Source of the DNA: Bufo bufo
Lineage: Eukaryota; Chordata; Amphibia; Anura; Bufonidae
Direction: 5' to 3'
DNA: 64,000 nt
Assembly: GCF_905171765.1 (NCBI RefSeq)
Contig: NC_053393.1
Coordinates: forward strand, 191,793,921-191,857,920
The notes beneath the pieces are model-generated. The model saw only the letters and a program-made list of their open reading frames with translations. It ran no database searches and was not told where the DNA came from. Below are positions 32,855 to 44,550 of this stretch, piece after piece. A program made the translations under genes and the position numbers. The number at the start of each line of letters is the position of its first letter. The first letter of the stretch is position 1.

Positions 32855-33070
32855 TTAAAGGGGTTGTCCAGGATTACAAAACCATGGCTACTTTATTGCA
32901 AAAACAGCACCTTCCAGAACATTTAGGGAGGATTGCAGAACATTGTTCAGAGAAAGGTAAATGCATTTACATGGTGGCTACAGCCTTCTCTGCATGCGAT
33001 GGGAGCAAATAAGCATTAGGCTGCTCATCATGAACAAAGGACAGAAAGGGAAACTCAAGTTTCAGGGAAC
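32855..33070. mobile_element. T2-type MITE, left-end fragment
   Basis: Starts TTAAAGGGGTTGTCCAGGAT. No matching right end is found, and the approximate right limit is arbitrary. Confidence 0.5.
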
Positions 33071-33419
33071 CCCAACTTGCACCTTATGGCAATTACTAAC
33101 ACCTAGGGCACCCCAACCTACATCAGGCAGGAGCCCCAGAACCAGGGTGTGCCCCGAAGGTGCAACTTCCCATCACTACACGGCCCAAGGGAGCATCAGC
33201 GTGAGTAAGTACTTCAACCACCATTCTTACTACTACCAATCCTCTTTTCTGCTCTCCTCCCCTGCGGCTCGCTGAATCTGCAGCCAGGTCTTCTGCTCCA
33301 TGGCAGATCTCAAAAATATATATAGTTAAATATTATGCAATGCAATAGAGCATGCATCCATCATTTTTCATTGATTTTCTACTTTAAAGAATAAACTTAG
33401 GGTACATCTAGTTAAATTT

Positions 33420-34765
33420 TGTACTAGCTGAAGGACACGGCTTTGCTCGGGTATATTTAATCTATTTCATTTAATGTTTGTGTGTATCGTTAAAAGATAT
33501 CAACACTATCCACTATAACAGTGACATCTACAGCACCCCGCTCCCAAAACAGTGACCCCGCCACAGTACCCTGTCCCTTAAAATTGGACCTCCACAGCAG
33601 CCCACCCCCTTAACTTTGATCTTTACAGCAGCCTTCCCCTTTAACAGTGACTTTCACAGCATACCACCCACTTGACAGTGAACTCCACAGGGTACGGTCC
33701 CCTTAACAGTGGCCTTTTCTGAATCGGGGGCATGTCCTTTTGAACAGCTCACTCTAAGACATCAGCACTGTATTGTCTGAGTGTGAGCTGCAGGGAGAAA
33801 GTCACCCTCCACCTCCCCCCTGTAGCTGACAGAAGTTGATTTTTACCTTCATTTTTTCAATCCCCGTCAGTTGAGCAGTGGAGGGAGCGTGCCCTATCCA
33901 GATCAGGGGCGTGGCTTGGTGGGACCTAGAAGTTGATTTTTAACTTAATTTTTTCAATCTCAGTTGGCTGAGGAGTGGGAGGGGGCGTGGCCTAACCAGA
34001 TCAAGGGTGTGTCCTTTTGAACAGCTCACTCTAAGACAGCAGCACTGTGCTGTCTGAGTGTAAGCTGCAGGGAGAAAGTCGCCCTTCCTCCCACCCCTGC
34101 AGCTGATAGAAGTTGATTTTTACCTTCATTTTTTTCAATCCCTGTTGACTCAGGAGTGGGAGGAACGTGGCCTAACCAGATCAGGGGCGTGGTTTAGCTG
34201 GACCTGGGGGCGGGGTTTTAAGTCTTTTGAGGGTGGACATATTGTGGCAGGGGGCGTGTCTGGGTTCCTTCCTGTAAGAGTGACGCCCCTCTAGGCACCT
34301 TACTGGCTCATTTGCATACCAAATAAACTGGATTTTCAGAGGATAAAAACATCTATTGCTGGAACAAAGGCACATCTTCAAAAATAAGGTACTAAGTGCT
34401 ATTAGGCCATGACTTTACTTCAATAGCAATTATCCTTGTGACAGATTTCCTTTAAAGCTCTCCTACAGCAGTGAAGATAAATGGCTGGGTTGTTATGGAA
34501 ACCTGGAGTAAAACTGTGCAAGTGGAGGTTGGAGGACCTGCGAGCTTCTATTGGCTGATAAGGGTCATGTGACCAAGCTTCTATTGGCTAATGCATTTTT
34601 TGGGAATATCTCAGGAACTGTACGTCTTAGAGAGCTGAGACTTGGTCTAAAACCTTTCCGGACACCTGATGTACCTGTGTGCCAAATTTTGTGATTTTAA
34701 ATGCAACGGTGAGGATTCCTTTAGCGGATATACACACACACACACACACACACATACACTCAGCT
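33420..34765. repeat. Composite repeat: minisatellite, 277-bp tandem copies, (CA)n
   Basis: 33505-33715 is a minisatellite of about 35-bp units (CAGTGACCTCCACAGC-like). TCCTTTTGAACAGCTCAC at 33735 recurs at 34012, giving a tandem block of about 277 bp. A CA run lies near 34733-34754. The opening word GAAGGACACGGCTTTGCTCGG and the closing TCAGCTTTATATATTAGAT suggest one large dispersed repeat whose class I cannot name. A T2-type end (CTGTCACAAGG in reverse, ending TTAA at 34455) is embedded. Confidence 0.55.
34300..34455. mobile_element. T2-type MITE, right-end fragment
   Basis: The right end reads CTTGTGACAGATTTCCTTTAA. No left end was found, and the left limit is approximate. Confidence 0.45.
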
Positions 34766-35083
34766 TTATATATTAGATACAATATATTGCATATTATCAG
34801 TAAATGCTGTAAATGTATTTCTAGAGCTATTTCGGTTTCCCATTGCCCTGGGTGAAAAGAATAGCATGGTTCCCAAAACTGTTAAACATTTTGTCGATCA
34901 ATATGATCTATTAGAATCCATAACTATAAGCAACAAAGGATCCATTACATTTGGTTTTAAACAATGTAAGGGATTGTATACTTGAGGTGGTGTCAGCAAT
35001 GACAGACTCTCAGACTCCGGGGGTTAAAACTCCAAATAGCGCTTTATTTGCTTCTCAGAGCAGCACAATTTGTGGCGTCCAAG

Positions 35084-35485
35084 TTAGGCTACTTTCACAT
35101 TAGCATTTTTTTTTACGGATCCGTCATTGATCTGCAAAAACACTTCCGTTACAACAATACAACCGCATGCATCCGTCATGAACAGATCCGGTTGTATTAT
35201 GTCTTCTATAGCCATTACGAATCCGTCTTGAACACCATTGAAAGTCAATGGCGGACGGATCCGTTTTCTAATGTGTCAGGCGGACAGCAAAAGGCTGCAA
35301 GCAGCGTTTTGGTGTCCGCCTCCAGAGCGGAATGGAGGCAGAACAGAGGCAAACTGATGCCTTCTGAGCGGATCCTTTTCCATTCAGAATGCATTAGGGC
35401 AAAACTGATCCGTTTTGGACCACTTTTGAGAGCCCATGATGGATCTCACAAACCGAAAGCCAAAAGCCAGTGTGAAAGTAGCCAA
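35084..35485. mobile_element. MITE with GGCTACTTTCACA ends
   Basis: Left TTAGGCTACTTTCACAT, right AGTGTGAAAGTAGCCAA, an inverted pair. The interior is full of ACGGATCCGT-type words. The 157-residue open frame across it has no domain and is a by-product of the repeat. Confidence 0.7.
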
Positions 35486-35966
35486 AACATCAAAATAAAC
35501 ACCTGCCTATCTGGGTTCTAACTACCGTAATACACAGGTCAACTCTATCCCACCAATACAACACACTTCACATAGGAGCAATCAGGCTCAGACAGCTAGA
35601 TTCCCTCACTGACCATTTGAAGCCTGATCTTATCCCCCAGTAATGATCTCAGCAGTCACATCTGAGATCACCTCCGGTTAGAGGAAATAGCCATGCTGGA
35701 GTAAGGACATGGAATGGTGGATTCCACTTACAGCTACCGACCAGTTCAAAAAATCCAGCCCAGAACAGAATCTAACCAAACCTGTCTCGGCAAAAGATAC
35801 TTTGCTGAAACCACTGCAGCTTACTGGATTTCATTTACCTCATCCATATGAGGCAATTTACCATACAACTTACCACAACATCAAATGGCTAACCCTAACC
35901 ACTGAGCCACTGTGCTGCTGGTTTGTATGACTGTGTGGCAACCAGAAAAAAAAAAGAGCCAAGCCT
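35486..35966. other. No gene recognised; tRNA-like A box only
   Basis: Near 35905-35922 the minus strand has GTGGCTCAGTGGTTAGGG, resembling the A box of tRNA-derived SINEs, but no B box follows. Otherwise nothing. Confidence 0.35.
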
Positions 35967-36376
35967 AAGGCCTCATGCACACGACATCTGTTTTTGTTTC
36001 CGTGTGCCTTCCTTTATTTTTGGAGACCACCAGACATAAAGGAAAGTTAAAAAAAAGTCTAAGACAGGTTTGCTAAGAAAATTATAGGGAAAAAACGGAC
36101 GCGGACGCGCGGACGCGGATGACAATCTTGTGTGCCTCCGCGTTTTTTAGCGGTCCCATTGACTTGAATGGGTCTGCAAACCGTTTTCCGTGAAAATAAT
36201 AGGACAGGTTATATTTTTTTTTGACGGACTGGAACCACGGATCACGGACGCGGATGGCAAACGGTGCATTAGCCGAGTTTTCAACGGACCCATTGAAAAT
36301 CAATGGATCCACAGAAAATGACGAAAAACGGCGCAACGGACATGGAATAAAACAATGGTCGTGTGCATGAGGCCTT
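35967..36376. mobile_element. MITE with GGCCTCATGCACACGAC ends
   Basis: Left AAGGCCTCATGCACACGAC and right GTCGTGTGCATGAGGCCTT form a perfect 19-bp inverted pair. The interior has GGACGCGGACGCG-like repeats. Its right edge overlaps the left edge of the next element by a base or two. Confidence 0.8.
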
Positions 36377-37171
36377 CAAGTGAAACTGTCACCTGGATTT
36401 CACTTACTGAGCTATTAACATCACCACATCAGTCTCCACGATTTACATTACAATATACTAGTATTACTGCCCTGTGTCTTGTCATTTGTCTATAAAATCG
36501 CTTTTCTGAATATGCTAATTACCTCAATAAGTAGGCTGTCCCTCCGGCCGTTTGGAGCCCAGCCGCGCCTATTACTTCGGAGCCCAGCAACGCCCACTGC
36601 TAATTTATTCACTCCTCTTCGCCGGCGTAATGTTTGTGCAGCGCCCGTAATCCCGCACATGCGCCCTGGATACACATGTCAGCGCCCGTGCGGTGTCCTG
36701 GCAACGGCCTCACAGAACTCATTGCGCATGCACCAGCTTCGCTCGACCCGCTCCTGCTCCTCCGTCCTCTGCCCCCCAAGTCGCACCACTCTACTCTTAC
36801 TTTCCGGGTCGAACGAAGCTGGCGCATGTGCAATGAGTTCTGTGAGGCCAATGCCAGGACACCGTGTGGGCGCTGACATGTTTATCCAGGGCGCATGCGC
36901 AGGATTACGGCCGCTGCACAAACATTACATCGGTAAAGAGGAGTGAATAAATTAGCAGTGCGGCGGTGCAGGGCTCCGAAGTAATGGGCGCGGCTGGGCT
37001 CCAACGGCCGGAGGGACAGCCATTGGGCTCCTTTTCGAGGTAATTTGCATATTAATAAAAAATATAAGACACAGGGCAGTAATACTAGTATATTTTAATG
37101 TAAATCGTGGAGACTGATGTGGTGATGTTGATAGCTCAGTAAGTAAAATCTAGGTGACAGTGTCCCTTTAA
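36375..37171. mobile_element. T2-type fold-back MITE, 797 bp
   Basis: The right end is GTGACAGTGTCCCTTTAA; the left end TTCAAGTGAAACTGTCACC is a diverged version. The halves pair over most of their length: TCAGTCTCCACGATTTAC near 36430 with its reverse near 37105, and TGTCAGCGCCC near 36676 with GGGCGCTGACA near 36868. Centre near 36775. The open frames on both strands are mirror images caused by the fold-back. Confidence 0.85.
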
Positions 37172-37555
37172 GTACCAAACTACGCTGCACCCTTAAGAAG
37201 TTACCAAAGAAGGTTTTTGTACATTTTTTACAATTTTTAATACGTAATTATTATGGGTCAGTATTTTTCTTACAGGTTATAGCATCTAACCTTTAACTTT
37301 TACGGCACATATACTGTAGTGCTGATATTATCTTCTTTATGTACTGTTACCTAGTTATATGGCAGCATTTTAAACGCTTTTTCTGTGCTTGGTGTTGAGA
37401 ACATGAAGCAGGCTACTAACATATAAAAATCACCCATCGACGCGTCAGCATTTGTCGATATAGTTGACATTTACAGCATAGAACAAAATGTTGCACATAA
37501 TGTAAACAGTTATACAGATACTTAAGCCACATTCCTTAGAGATAAAAATAGTAAA
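37172..37555. other. No gene recognised
   Basis: A/T-rich sequence without frames or terminal repeats that I can identify. Confidence 0.5.
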
Positions 37556-38370
37556 TTAAAGGGTTTCTGTCACCAGATTTAACCCTAATAAGCTAGCTGA
37601 CATTAGCGATGTGCTAATGTCAGCTAAACCTAATGTCACGATGCGGTGATCTGGGAAGCGGGGACGGCCGGGGCGTCATCAGCACGCCCGGCGTCGCCCG
37701 TTCCCATGACAACCGCAATAGGGCTGAGCGCCGAGCTGATCACTCGGCGCTTGGCTGCATCAGAACTCAGAAGTCATGTGACGCTGGCCATGTCACATGA
37801 CTCCACCAGCACTAAAAAACGTAAGGCTTTAAAGGATGAAGGCCTTACCCAGTCCAAAATTGCCAATACCTTGCTAGGATCCATTTTGGCCACAGATTGC
37901 CTGTTATTGAGGCCCTTCCTGGATGATACTCACCTGGTTTGTTTGTTCCTGCTTGGCTTCCGATTTCCCATCCGTCTCATCCTCTGGTCTTGGCGTGCTC
38001 TCCTGGTTTGACTTCGGCTTGTCCTGACGATTCTCTGCTTGCTCCTCCGGTACCTTTTCTGCTCTCTTGGTCTTGATGCGGCTTGTTTGACCTTTTTGCT
38101 TATGTGTTGTTTGTCTTCCCTGCACTATTCTAGCTAAGGGTTTGTCGACCAGTTGTCCCTTGTCGCTAGGACTTGCGAGGCAAGTAGGCAGGGACAGGGG
38201 TGAGGGTGGAGTTCAGTGGTCACTACCCCACCCCCTGTGTGTGTGTGACACCTAACTAGCCTATTCCTACTTTTATCTATGCCCCCGTTACGCCAGAAAT
38301 CTAACTTTTATAATATGCTAATTAGCCTCTAGGAGCAGGGGGCCTTGTACCTGCTCCTAGAGGCTCCGTT
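37556..38370. mobile_element. T2-type MITE interrupted by an LTR-like element
   Basis: The left end TTAAAGGGTTTCTGTCACC is followed by GCTAGCTGACATTAGC, and matches the reverse of 24446-24529. The sequence resumes after the insertion as CCTAACTAGCCTATTCCTAC. A hairpin with AGCCTCTAGGAGCAGG arms lies at 38320-38370. The right end is not identified. Confidence 0.65.
37634..38250 (+). mobile_element. Solo-LTR-like element, 617 bp, 5-bp duplication
   Basis: Begins TGTCACGATG and ends GTGTGTGACA. CCTAA is present on both sides (37629-37633 and 38251-38255). No coding capacity. The duplication falls inside the T2 MITE and the MITE sequence reads continuously once the element and one CCTAA are removed, which supports a true insertion. 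Orientation is assumed; I see no clear TATA or AATAAA. Confidence 0.7.
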
Positions 38371-38871
38371 CTCCCACCTCAAGCTCTCATATTATTATAT
38401 GCTATTTCAAACAGAGCCTCCAAATTCATGCTATACATTGGGAATACAATCAGCAATGCAGGATGAACCTTCATTTATTGAAAACTGCACTAAAGCTGCA
38501 TACACACGTGCACTAAGGGATTCCATTCCTTTATCCATTGTTACCTGCCAAAAAAAGAGATTAAAACCTGGCTCATAAGAAGTTTGTAGAATTGTTTTCC
38601 TTCTCCCTTGAGCTGTCCTCACAATTTAGAGTGAACGTCTGGACATAAATAGGGAAAGCAATTGTGCACGCAGCCATAAGAATGTAACATGTGACACTCA
38701 TGGAACCCTTTCTTACAATTGTGTAAGTGAGAAGTACACAGGTGCAAATATGTTTCACGATAATTGTAAAATGATGACATTATTTTAGACAGTGCTAAAT
38801 AATAGTCATATCACGGTTCCCATATAACATTTTATTACCGACAATAGTTATATAGTTTGTCCACTGGAACC

Positions 38872-39223
38872 TTAAATGACCATTGTCCTTTTAATAGACT
38901 TTGCATATATCAATATTACAGGTGAATGTAAGAAACTTTGTAATATATTTTATCAAAGAAAAATGCCTTTTTCTTTCTCTAGCAGCATTCTTCCTCCCTT
39001 CTTTATAGACTTCTATGGGCATTATGTGTGTCTCTATCTCTTTAAATAGGCTGTTTTTCTCTCTTCTCTCTCCATGCAGCTCACACCTCCTCACTAATCC
39101 CCTCTCTATACTCTTCTATGGACAGTACAGATTCCCCAATCAGTCGACAGCAGTCTCGTCTTTCAAGACATGAACATCACAATAACAATGTGCAAATAAC
39201 AGAAGAGTTGCCAACCCCCTTAA
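38872..39223. mobile_element. T2-type MITE abutting the next one
   Basis: The right end AGTTGCCAACCCCCTTAA is canonical; the left end TTAAATGACCATTGTCC is diverged. It shares its right TTAA (39220-39223) with the following element, so the two are in direct contact. Confidence 0.55.
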
Positions 39224-40052
39224 AGGCTATGTACACCTTTGGAGGTAATTTATGATTGCCTTTCACTAATTTTTTGATAAAAATTATATTTTCAATTGGC
39301 CTTTACTAAAAATATTGAGCCATTCTGTCACAAAGGGTTAACTGTTTCCCTAACTGTGCGACTGGTACTTTCACTTTTACTTTGTGCTAGTCATCTAATA
39401 AACCTTATGTTTAAATTACTAAGAGGTCATTAACATTTATTTAGAAACATAGAATGTGTCGGCAGATAGTCTGCCCAATATACTAAATACTATGGATAGC
39501 CCCTGGCCCTATCTTATATGAAGGATGGCCTTATGCCTATCCCATGCATGCTTAAACTCCTTCATGGGATAGGCATAAGGCCATCCTTCATATAAGATAG
39601 GGCCAGGGGCTATCCATAGTACTCAGTATATTGGGCAGACTAGATGGGCCAAATGGTTCTTATCTGCCGACACATTCTATGTTTCTATGTTTCTAAATAA
39701 ATGTTAATGACCTCTTAGTAATTTAAACATAAGGTTTATTAGATGACTAGCACAAAGTGAAAGTGAAAGTACCAGTCACATTCTTTCAGTAAGTCACATT
39801 CTTTCAGTAAAATAGGAACTGAGTATGATGAGTGTTTATAATGTCAGAGAGCAGAGATAAGGAGCCCATCAGCTCCCCAAATTACAGAAAAGACAGAAAA
39901 CCCACAGGCTGCTACTACAGCATCTCAACTATGTACACAAAAAAGGATTCCATATTTTTAATAAAGACCAAATATAAAAAATATTTTTAGCTCAAATTAA
40001 GTACAATGCAGTAATAGAGAAAATTGCCCCTAAAGGTGTACATAGCCTTTAA
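39220..40052. mobile_element. T2-type MITE enclosing a long palindrome
   Basis: Ends TTAAAGGCTATGTACACC and GGTGTACATAGCCTTTAA are perfect inverted copies, bounded by TTAA. The middle half is the palindrome at 39358-39779. Confidence 0.85.
39358..39779. repeat. Palindrome of about 420 bp with CR1 3'-end arms
   Basis: From GACTGGTACTTTCACTT on the left to AAGTGAAAGTACCAGTC on the right, the sequence mirrors itself around a 16-bp spacer near 39554-39569. The inner arms are the 3' end of the CR1-type LINE (ATAGAAACATAGAATGTGTC, as at 18017); the outer arms are MITE sequence. The left arm lacks about 20 bp present on the right. Confidence 0.85.
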
Positions 40053-40683
40053 TGTTCAGTAGATAGGTGCAGTCATTTTAAAATGCATTAATAAAAACTT
40101 TTTCCTAGCATAAAATTATACCAGTATAGTACAGAGCTCCCACAAGTCACAATACAAATTTTTCCCTGGACAACCATTGTCAGTTGAAAATATTGTAACT
40201 CAAAACCATAGATGGAAAACTAGTAACTGGTTTTGAAGACCCCTAAATGTCGAATGTCAAAATTGTAGATTAAAGAAAAATAAGCAGATAACTATTATGG
40301 GGAAAGCAAGTTCTTTCATACTGTATAAAAATCATAATGAGCTGCTACAGATCTATTCTATTATGTTGAGGATAGGAGCTGTCCATAGGAACAGTTCATC
40401 TTGGCACAGGTAAAGATCATTACAGAACATAAAGTACTGTACACAGTACTGTACAAAGGCCCTAATAGTCAACCAATCAGTGCACGTACTTCAGGATTTT
40501 TTTTACCAGTGAAATGCCCATGATAATTGCTTGGCTTCCAGAGAATAACACAGGCCTCGGTTCTGGACAGTTTTTGGCATTGTACGTTGAAAGTGGTTAC
40601 AAGCTATAGGGGCCCAGATAAGACCATTGCACTGCATGTTGAAAATATTGTATCCTGAGGTCATTGTAACTTGAGGAGCTTTA

Positions 40684-41127
40684 TACAGGGTGGCCCACAA
40701 GTGGCCTGCCTCCAAAATCTCCAAATCAAACTGCCTTATAGTAAATCTGTCTTAGTTGTCCATAGCAACCAATCAGATCTGAGCTTTCATTCTTCAGAGC
40801 CCTGTAGGAACTGAAAGCTGTGCTATTGATTGGTTGCTATGGGCAACTAAGACCCATTCATTATTCAGCTTGATAAAAGCGGCCTATTGTGCCAGAAAGA
40901 TAGTGTTCTCCCTGGAACAGCGAATAGTGATTGCGGAAGGCTATGTGTGAAACAGATCGATTAATGAAACGCAAGAGACCTTTGCCAACAAGTACCCAGG
41001 AACAAAACAACCAGATAAATGTTATATTCAGAGTCTGAAGAGTATTATAATAATGTATTTAGTTGGTCGTTCATCTTGTCATACTACCGCTGGAGGTGAG
41101 ATACTTTTTTGTGGGCCACCCCATGTA
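40684..41127 (+). mobile_element. Mariner/Tc1-like non-autonomous element
   Basis: Left end TACAGGGTGGCCCACAAG, right end GTGGGCCACCCCATGTA, an inverted pair next to TA. The plus strand still encodes a helix-turn-helix-like stretch, RIVIAEGYV, then INETQETFANKYPGTKQPDK, typical of transposase N termini (about 40921-41015), with a stop inside. The catalytic domain is absent. A fold-back block (40750-40855) with the CCAAT-type arms lies in its left half. Confidence 0.6.
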
Positions 41128-41133
41128 GGTAGA

Positions 41134-41601
41134 TTAAAGGGGCTGTTTGCTTTATTCATATTAATTATCTACCCTCAGGATAGGTCATCCGGATCGGATT
41201 GGTGGAGATCTGACTCCCAGTACCCCCACCGATGAGCTGTTTGAAGAGAAGGCTGTGCTCCTGAGAGCACTGCTTCCTCATCATTGTTTACTTCCATCGC
41301 AACCGCAGCGTTGAGCAGGTGTATTTACAAGTAAGCTGTCCCTTTCACTTCTGTGGGATGGCTCCTTCCTGTTCAAGCATATAGGAAGGAGCTGCCAATT
41401 AAAGTGAATAGGATGGCTTAGGTGTAGTTATATCTGCTCACCACTGCGGTTGCAACAGCGAGCAGGTAGACAATGAAGAGAAGGCAGAGCTCGCAGGAGC
41501 ACAGCCTTCTCTTCAAACAGAGTCAGACCCCTGCCAATCTGATATTGAAGACATATTCTAAGGATAGACCTCCACTATAAATAAAGCAGACAACCCCTTT
41601 A
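41134..41601. mobile_element. T2-type MITE, TTAAAGGGGCTGT ends
   Basis: Left TTAAAGGGGCTGTTTGCTTT, right AAAGCAGACAACCCCTTTA(G). The interior has the CTCAGGATAGGTCATC word found in several other MITEs here. Confidence 0.7.
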
Positions 41602-41995
41602 GGGGTAGAAAAGAGGCAAAATTGTTATAACTGCCACATGCTATGGAAACTAGAGGCCAAAGTAACTGGGTAAATATTTTCCTTAAAGTCAAGTTAAATG
41701 TTACGGTTAGATCTTCCAGCACAGCAGAAGTGTAATATATCTATATATTTTTTAGATACAGATGGGTTTCCACTCATAAATGTAAATCTCTTTTCTATAT
41801 CTTCTCCGCAACAGAAATATCATTATTTAAGAAAACCGATACTATGGAGAATGGGAATGATCCTGAGATACTATTTTGGTGATAAATCCATTTAATTGCC
41901 CCACATTTAGGAACACTTTATCATTTTAAATCACATTATAAAATAAAGAAATCAGAAAAGGCATGGCTTGTCATTTTATATTCCATGTGTAGGCA

Positions 41996-42290
41996 CTAAA
42001 GGGGCTGTTCAAGTTATTTTTGATGACCTATCCTCAGGATAGGTCATCAATATCAGATCGGCAGGGGTCCGACACTCGGCACCCCCACCGATGATCTGGT
42101 TAAAAAGAAGGTGAGCGCCGTGCTAGCGCTGCCTTCTCTTCGTTGTTTAACTACAAGAAGCTGTCCCATTCACTTTCATGGGACTGCTCATTCCCCTACA
42201 GCTGACGGGTGTTGGTCCCCGGCCGATCTGATATTGATGACCTATCCTGAGGATAGGTCATCAATAAAAATAACTTGGACAACCCCTTAA
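41996..42290. mobile_element. MITE with opposed GATGACCTATCC blocks
   Basis: Left AAAGGGGCTGTTCAAGTTAT, right ATAACTTGGACAACCCCTTAA. Inside, GATGACCTATCCTCAGG near 42021 and the matching block near 42235 face each other. Non-coding. Confidence 0.75.
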
Positions 42291-42505
42291 AGCAGGAATA
42301 CTGTGCTTATTACGTGTCAGTGAACAGGGAGGAAAAGCAGATGCAATGCTAACTAATAGATCTTTGCCTCTGTTCACACAGATGTTATGCATCCTGATAA
42401 ATGACAATAAAAATTATGGGTCCATCAGGACGGGCCTAGCATCAGCCTAATGTGAGTCTTATATGTACATACCTCCAATTTCTTGAAGAAGAAAAAACAT
42501 GTTGC

Positions 42506-42905
42506 TTAAAGGGATTGTCCAGCATGGAAATAGTTTTAGCGCTCAGAATAGAGTAAAAAAATAAATAAATAAAGGAATGAATACCATTCACTGATCTCTT
42601 GTTACTGCCGTTCAGCTGTCTGGAGCCCATGCTGATCTCCAAATCCAGGTTTGGGCTCGACACACAGGAAATAACACAATATGACAGCTTATACAATCAC
42701 TGAGGCAGGTTGCTGTTGCAGCCAGTGACTGGTTGAGTGACCATCTGCTGCCACTTCCTGTGTATCAAGCCTGAAGCAGGAAGTGGAGGCCAACTGGAAC
42801 CCATTAAGTATCGGAACGGCAGTGCCAGGAGATTGTGAGGGTGAGTATCAGTTCTTTCACTACTTTAGACCATCCTGAGCCCTTTACAGAAACTGGAAAA
42901 CTTGG
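42506..42905. mobile_element. Probable T2-type MITE
   Basis: The left end TTAAAGGGATTGTCCAGC is clear. The right end, near ACTGGAAAACTTGGCT, is diverged. Confidence 0.4.
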
Positions 42906-42911
42906 CTAAAC

Positions 42912-43170
42912 CTTTGTTGATGAAGTGCACAGCGCTTCATCATAGAATAGAGACTCAGCGATCCTAAGATCCTGCACTTGCCCAGAGGTGTCTGTTCTCC
43001 ACGATGTAGCACTGAGCTCTCCTAGGTAATAACTATGCATTCAGAGAGATCAGCGCTGCATTGTGGCGAATGGACACCGCTGGGAAAGCGCAGGATCTTA
43101 GGATCACTGAGTCTCTATTTTATGATGAAGCACTGTTTCATTGCTGAAAACACAGCGCTTCATCAACACA
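42912..43170. repeat. Inverted repeat, about 80-bp arms
   Basis: GTTGATGAAGTGCACAGCGC and GACTCAGCGATCCTAAGATC on the left are mirrored by GATCTTAGGATCACTGAGTC and AGCGCTTCATCAAC on the right. A third diverged copy of the arm lies near 43420-43480. Confidence 0.7.
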
Positions 43171-44550
43171 GGCTCGGCAATGCTTCTACCATGAATAAAT
43201 GACTACCTATACTATGGATAAATAATTTATAAATGCTGATATGTCTCCTGTAAACCCATATAGCAGAAGTCAGTCCTAGCCAAGTCTGTGCACTGTGACT
43301 CAGCTTTCCATTGTCTGCTATCTGCTGAACCTATGAGCCGTCCCTGGAGGAGAACATGGGAGAACATCGTGAAGAGACACTGCAGGCCAAGCGCAGGGTT
43401 AGGACCGCCGAGTTACTGGTCTATGATGAAGGGCTGCATTCTTGCTCTGAACACAGCTCAGCATCACAGAATAGAGACTCAGGTATGTGAACCTTGCGCT
43501 TGCCCCGCTGAGTCTCAGCTGTAGGAAGTAGACCTATCCCCTAGTTTACTATAGTTTTTTACCATGCATGCACAGCTTTCTCTTCCTCCACACCACAGCT
43601 GTGCCAGCACTCGGCTTCTTGCTCCTTTTAGATCAGTTTGGGGGAAGCAATAATTATTTAATATGTATTTTTGGAAGAATAATAAAAAATAACAGCTGTG
43701 ACCATTGATAGACACACACAAAGAAGGAAAGGTGGAGCAGAGCAGTGCATGACTGTGAACAGAACAGTCAGGGGAGAGGCTATGTGACCAGTGCTGAGGG
43801 AACTCCCATACAGCCTAAACTGAGAAGAGAGAAGTGCTTGAACATCAGGTACCAGCATTGCGGAGTGTGTAATAGGCAAAGCTAAATACAAAAAACTGTT
43901 GCAATTTTATTTTCGACTGCATTTTAATAATGGTGGTATATGAGTTTATGGATTTTTCATACACAAACGTTTTCATATCCTTTAAGGACCAAGAAATGTT
44001 ATGCCCTCGGTTCAACAAAAATGTTAGGCTTTTGCTTCCCCTCAGTCTGACAGCTGTAACATTTTTAAAATAACAATGTTATACTCACCCCTTTCTTCCC
44101 AGCCACTTCCAGAGCTGTGCTCTGGTGTAGTAGCGCTGATGTCTTCCTGGCTGCAGGGATGAATGTCCATGCACACAGGTCACTGGCTTCAGCAGTAAAA
44201 CGGATGTGACTGCTGATGCCAGTAATTAGCTGCAGTGGTGATGTGGTGTATGGGATGTCATGGCTGCAGCCAGTAAAACAAACACAGACAAGGACGACTG
44301 TAGCGCAGCACAGTAAGCAGCAGGAGAGAAATGGCGTGAGCATGACTTTTTTGTTTTAGTTATTTTACGACATTTACTGCTGCCCCAGTTTTCATCTTAC
44401 ACAAATTTTTTAAAATATGTTTAACAAATATTTGGCATTAATATTAATTAGAAACTCCTAGTTTACCATTTTACAACAGACTACTAAGGGCCGCTTGCAC
44501 AGAGACATGAGTCAAAGATGGACATTAACTCCAGAGAGAGGACAGAAACA
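43171..44550. other. No gene recognised
   Basis: Short frames only; no recognisable domain, splice-flanked exon or terminal repeat beyond the arm copy near 43420-43480. Confidence 0.45.

Noticed and set aside
35905..35922. tRNA A-box-like sequence
   Set aside because: No B box follows at a suitable distance.
34985..35941. Possible minus-strand LTR (TGTCAGCAAT ... TGTGTGGCA) with AATAAA near its 3' end
   Set aside because: No matching 5-bp duplication, and a separate MITE occupies much of it.
36479..36946. Open frames of 80-155 residues on both strands with similar peptides
   Set aside because: They are mirror-image products of the fold-back MITE at 36375-37171 and lack any domain.
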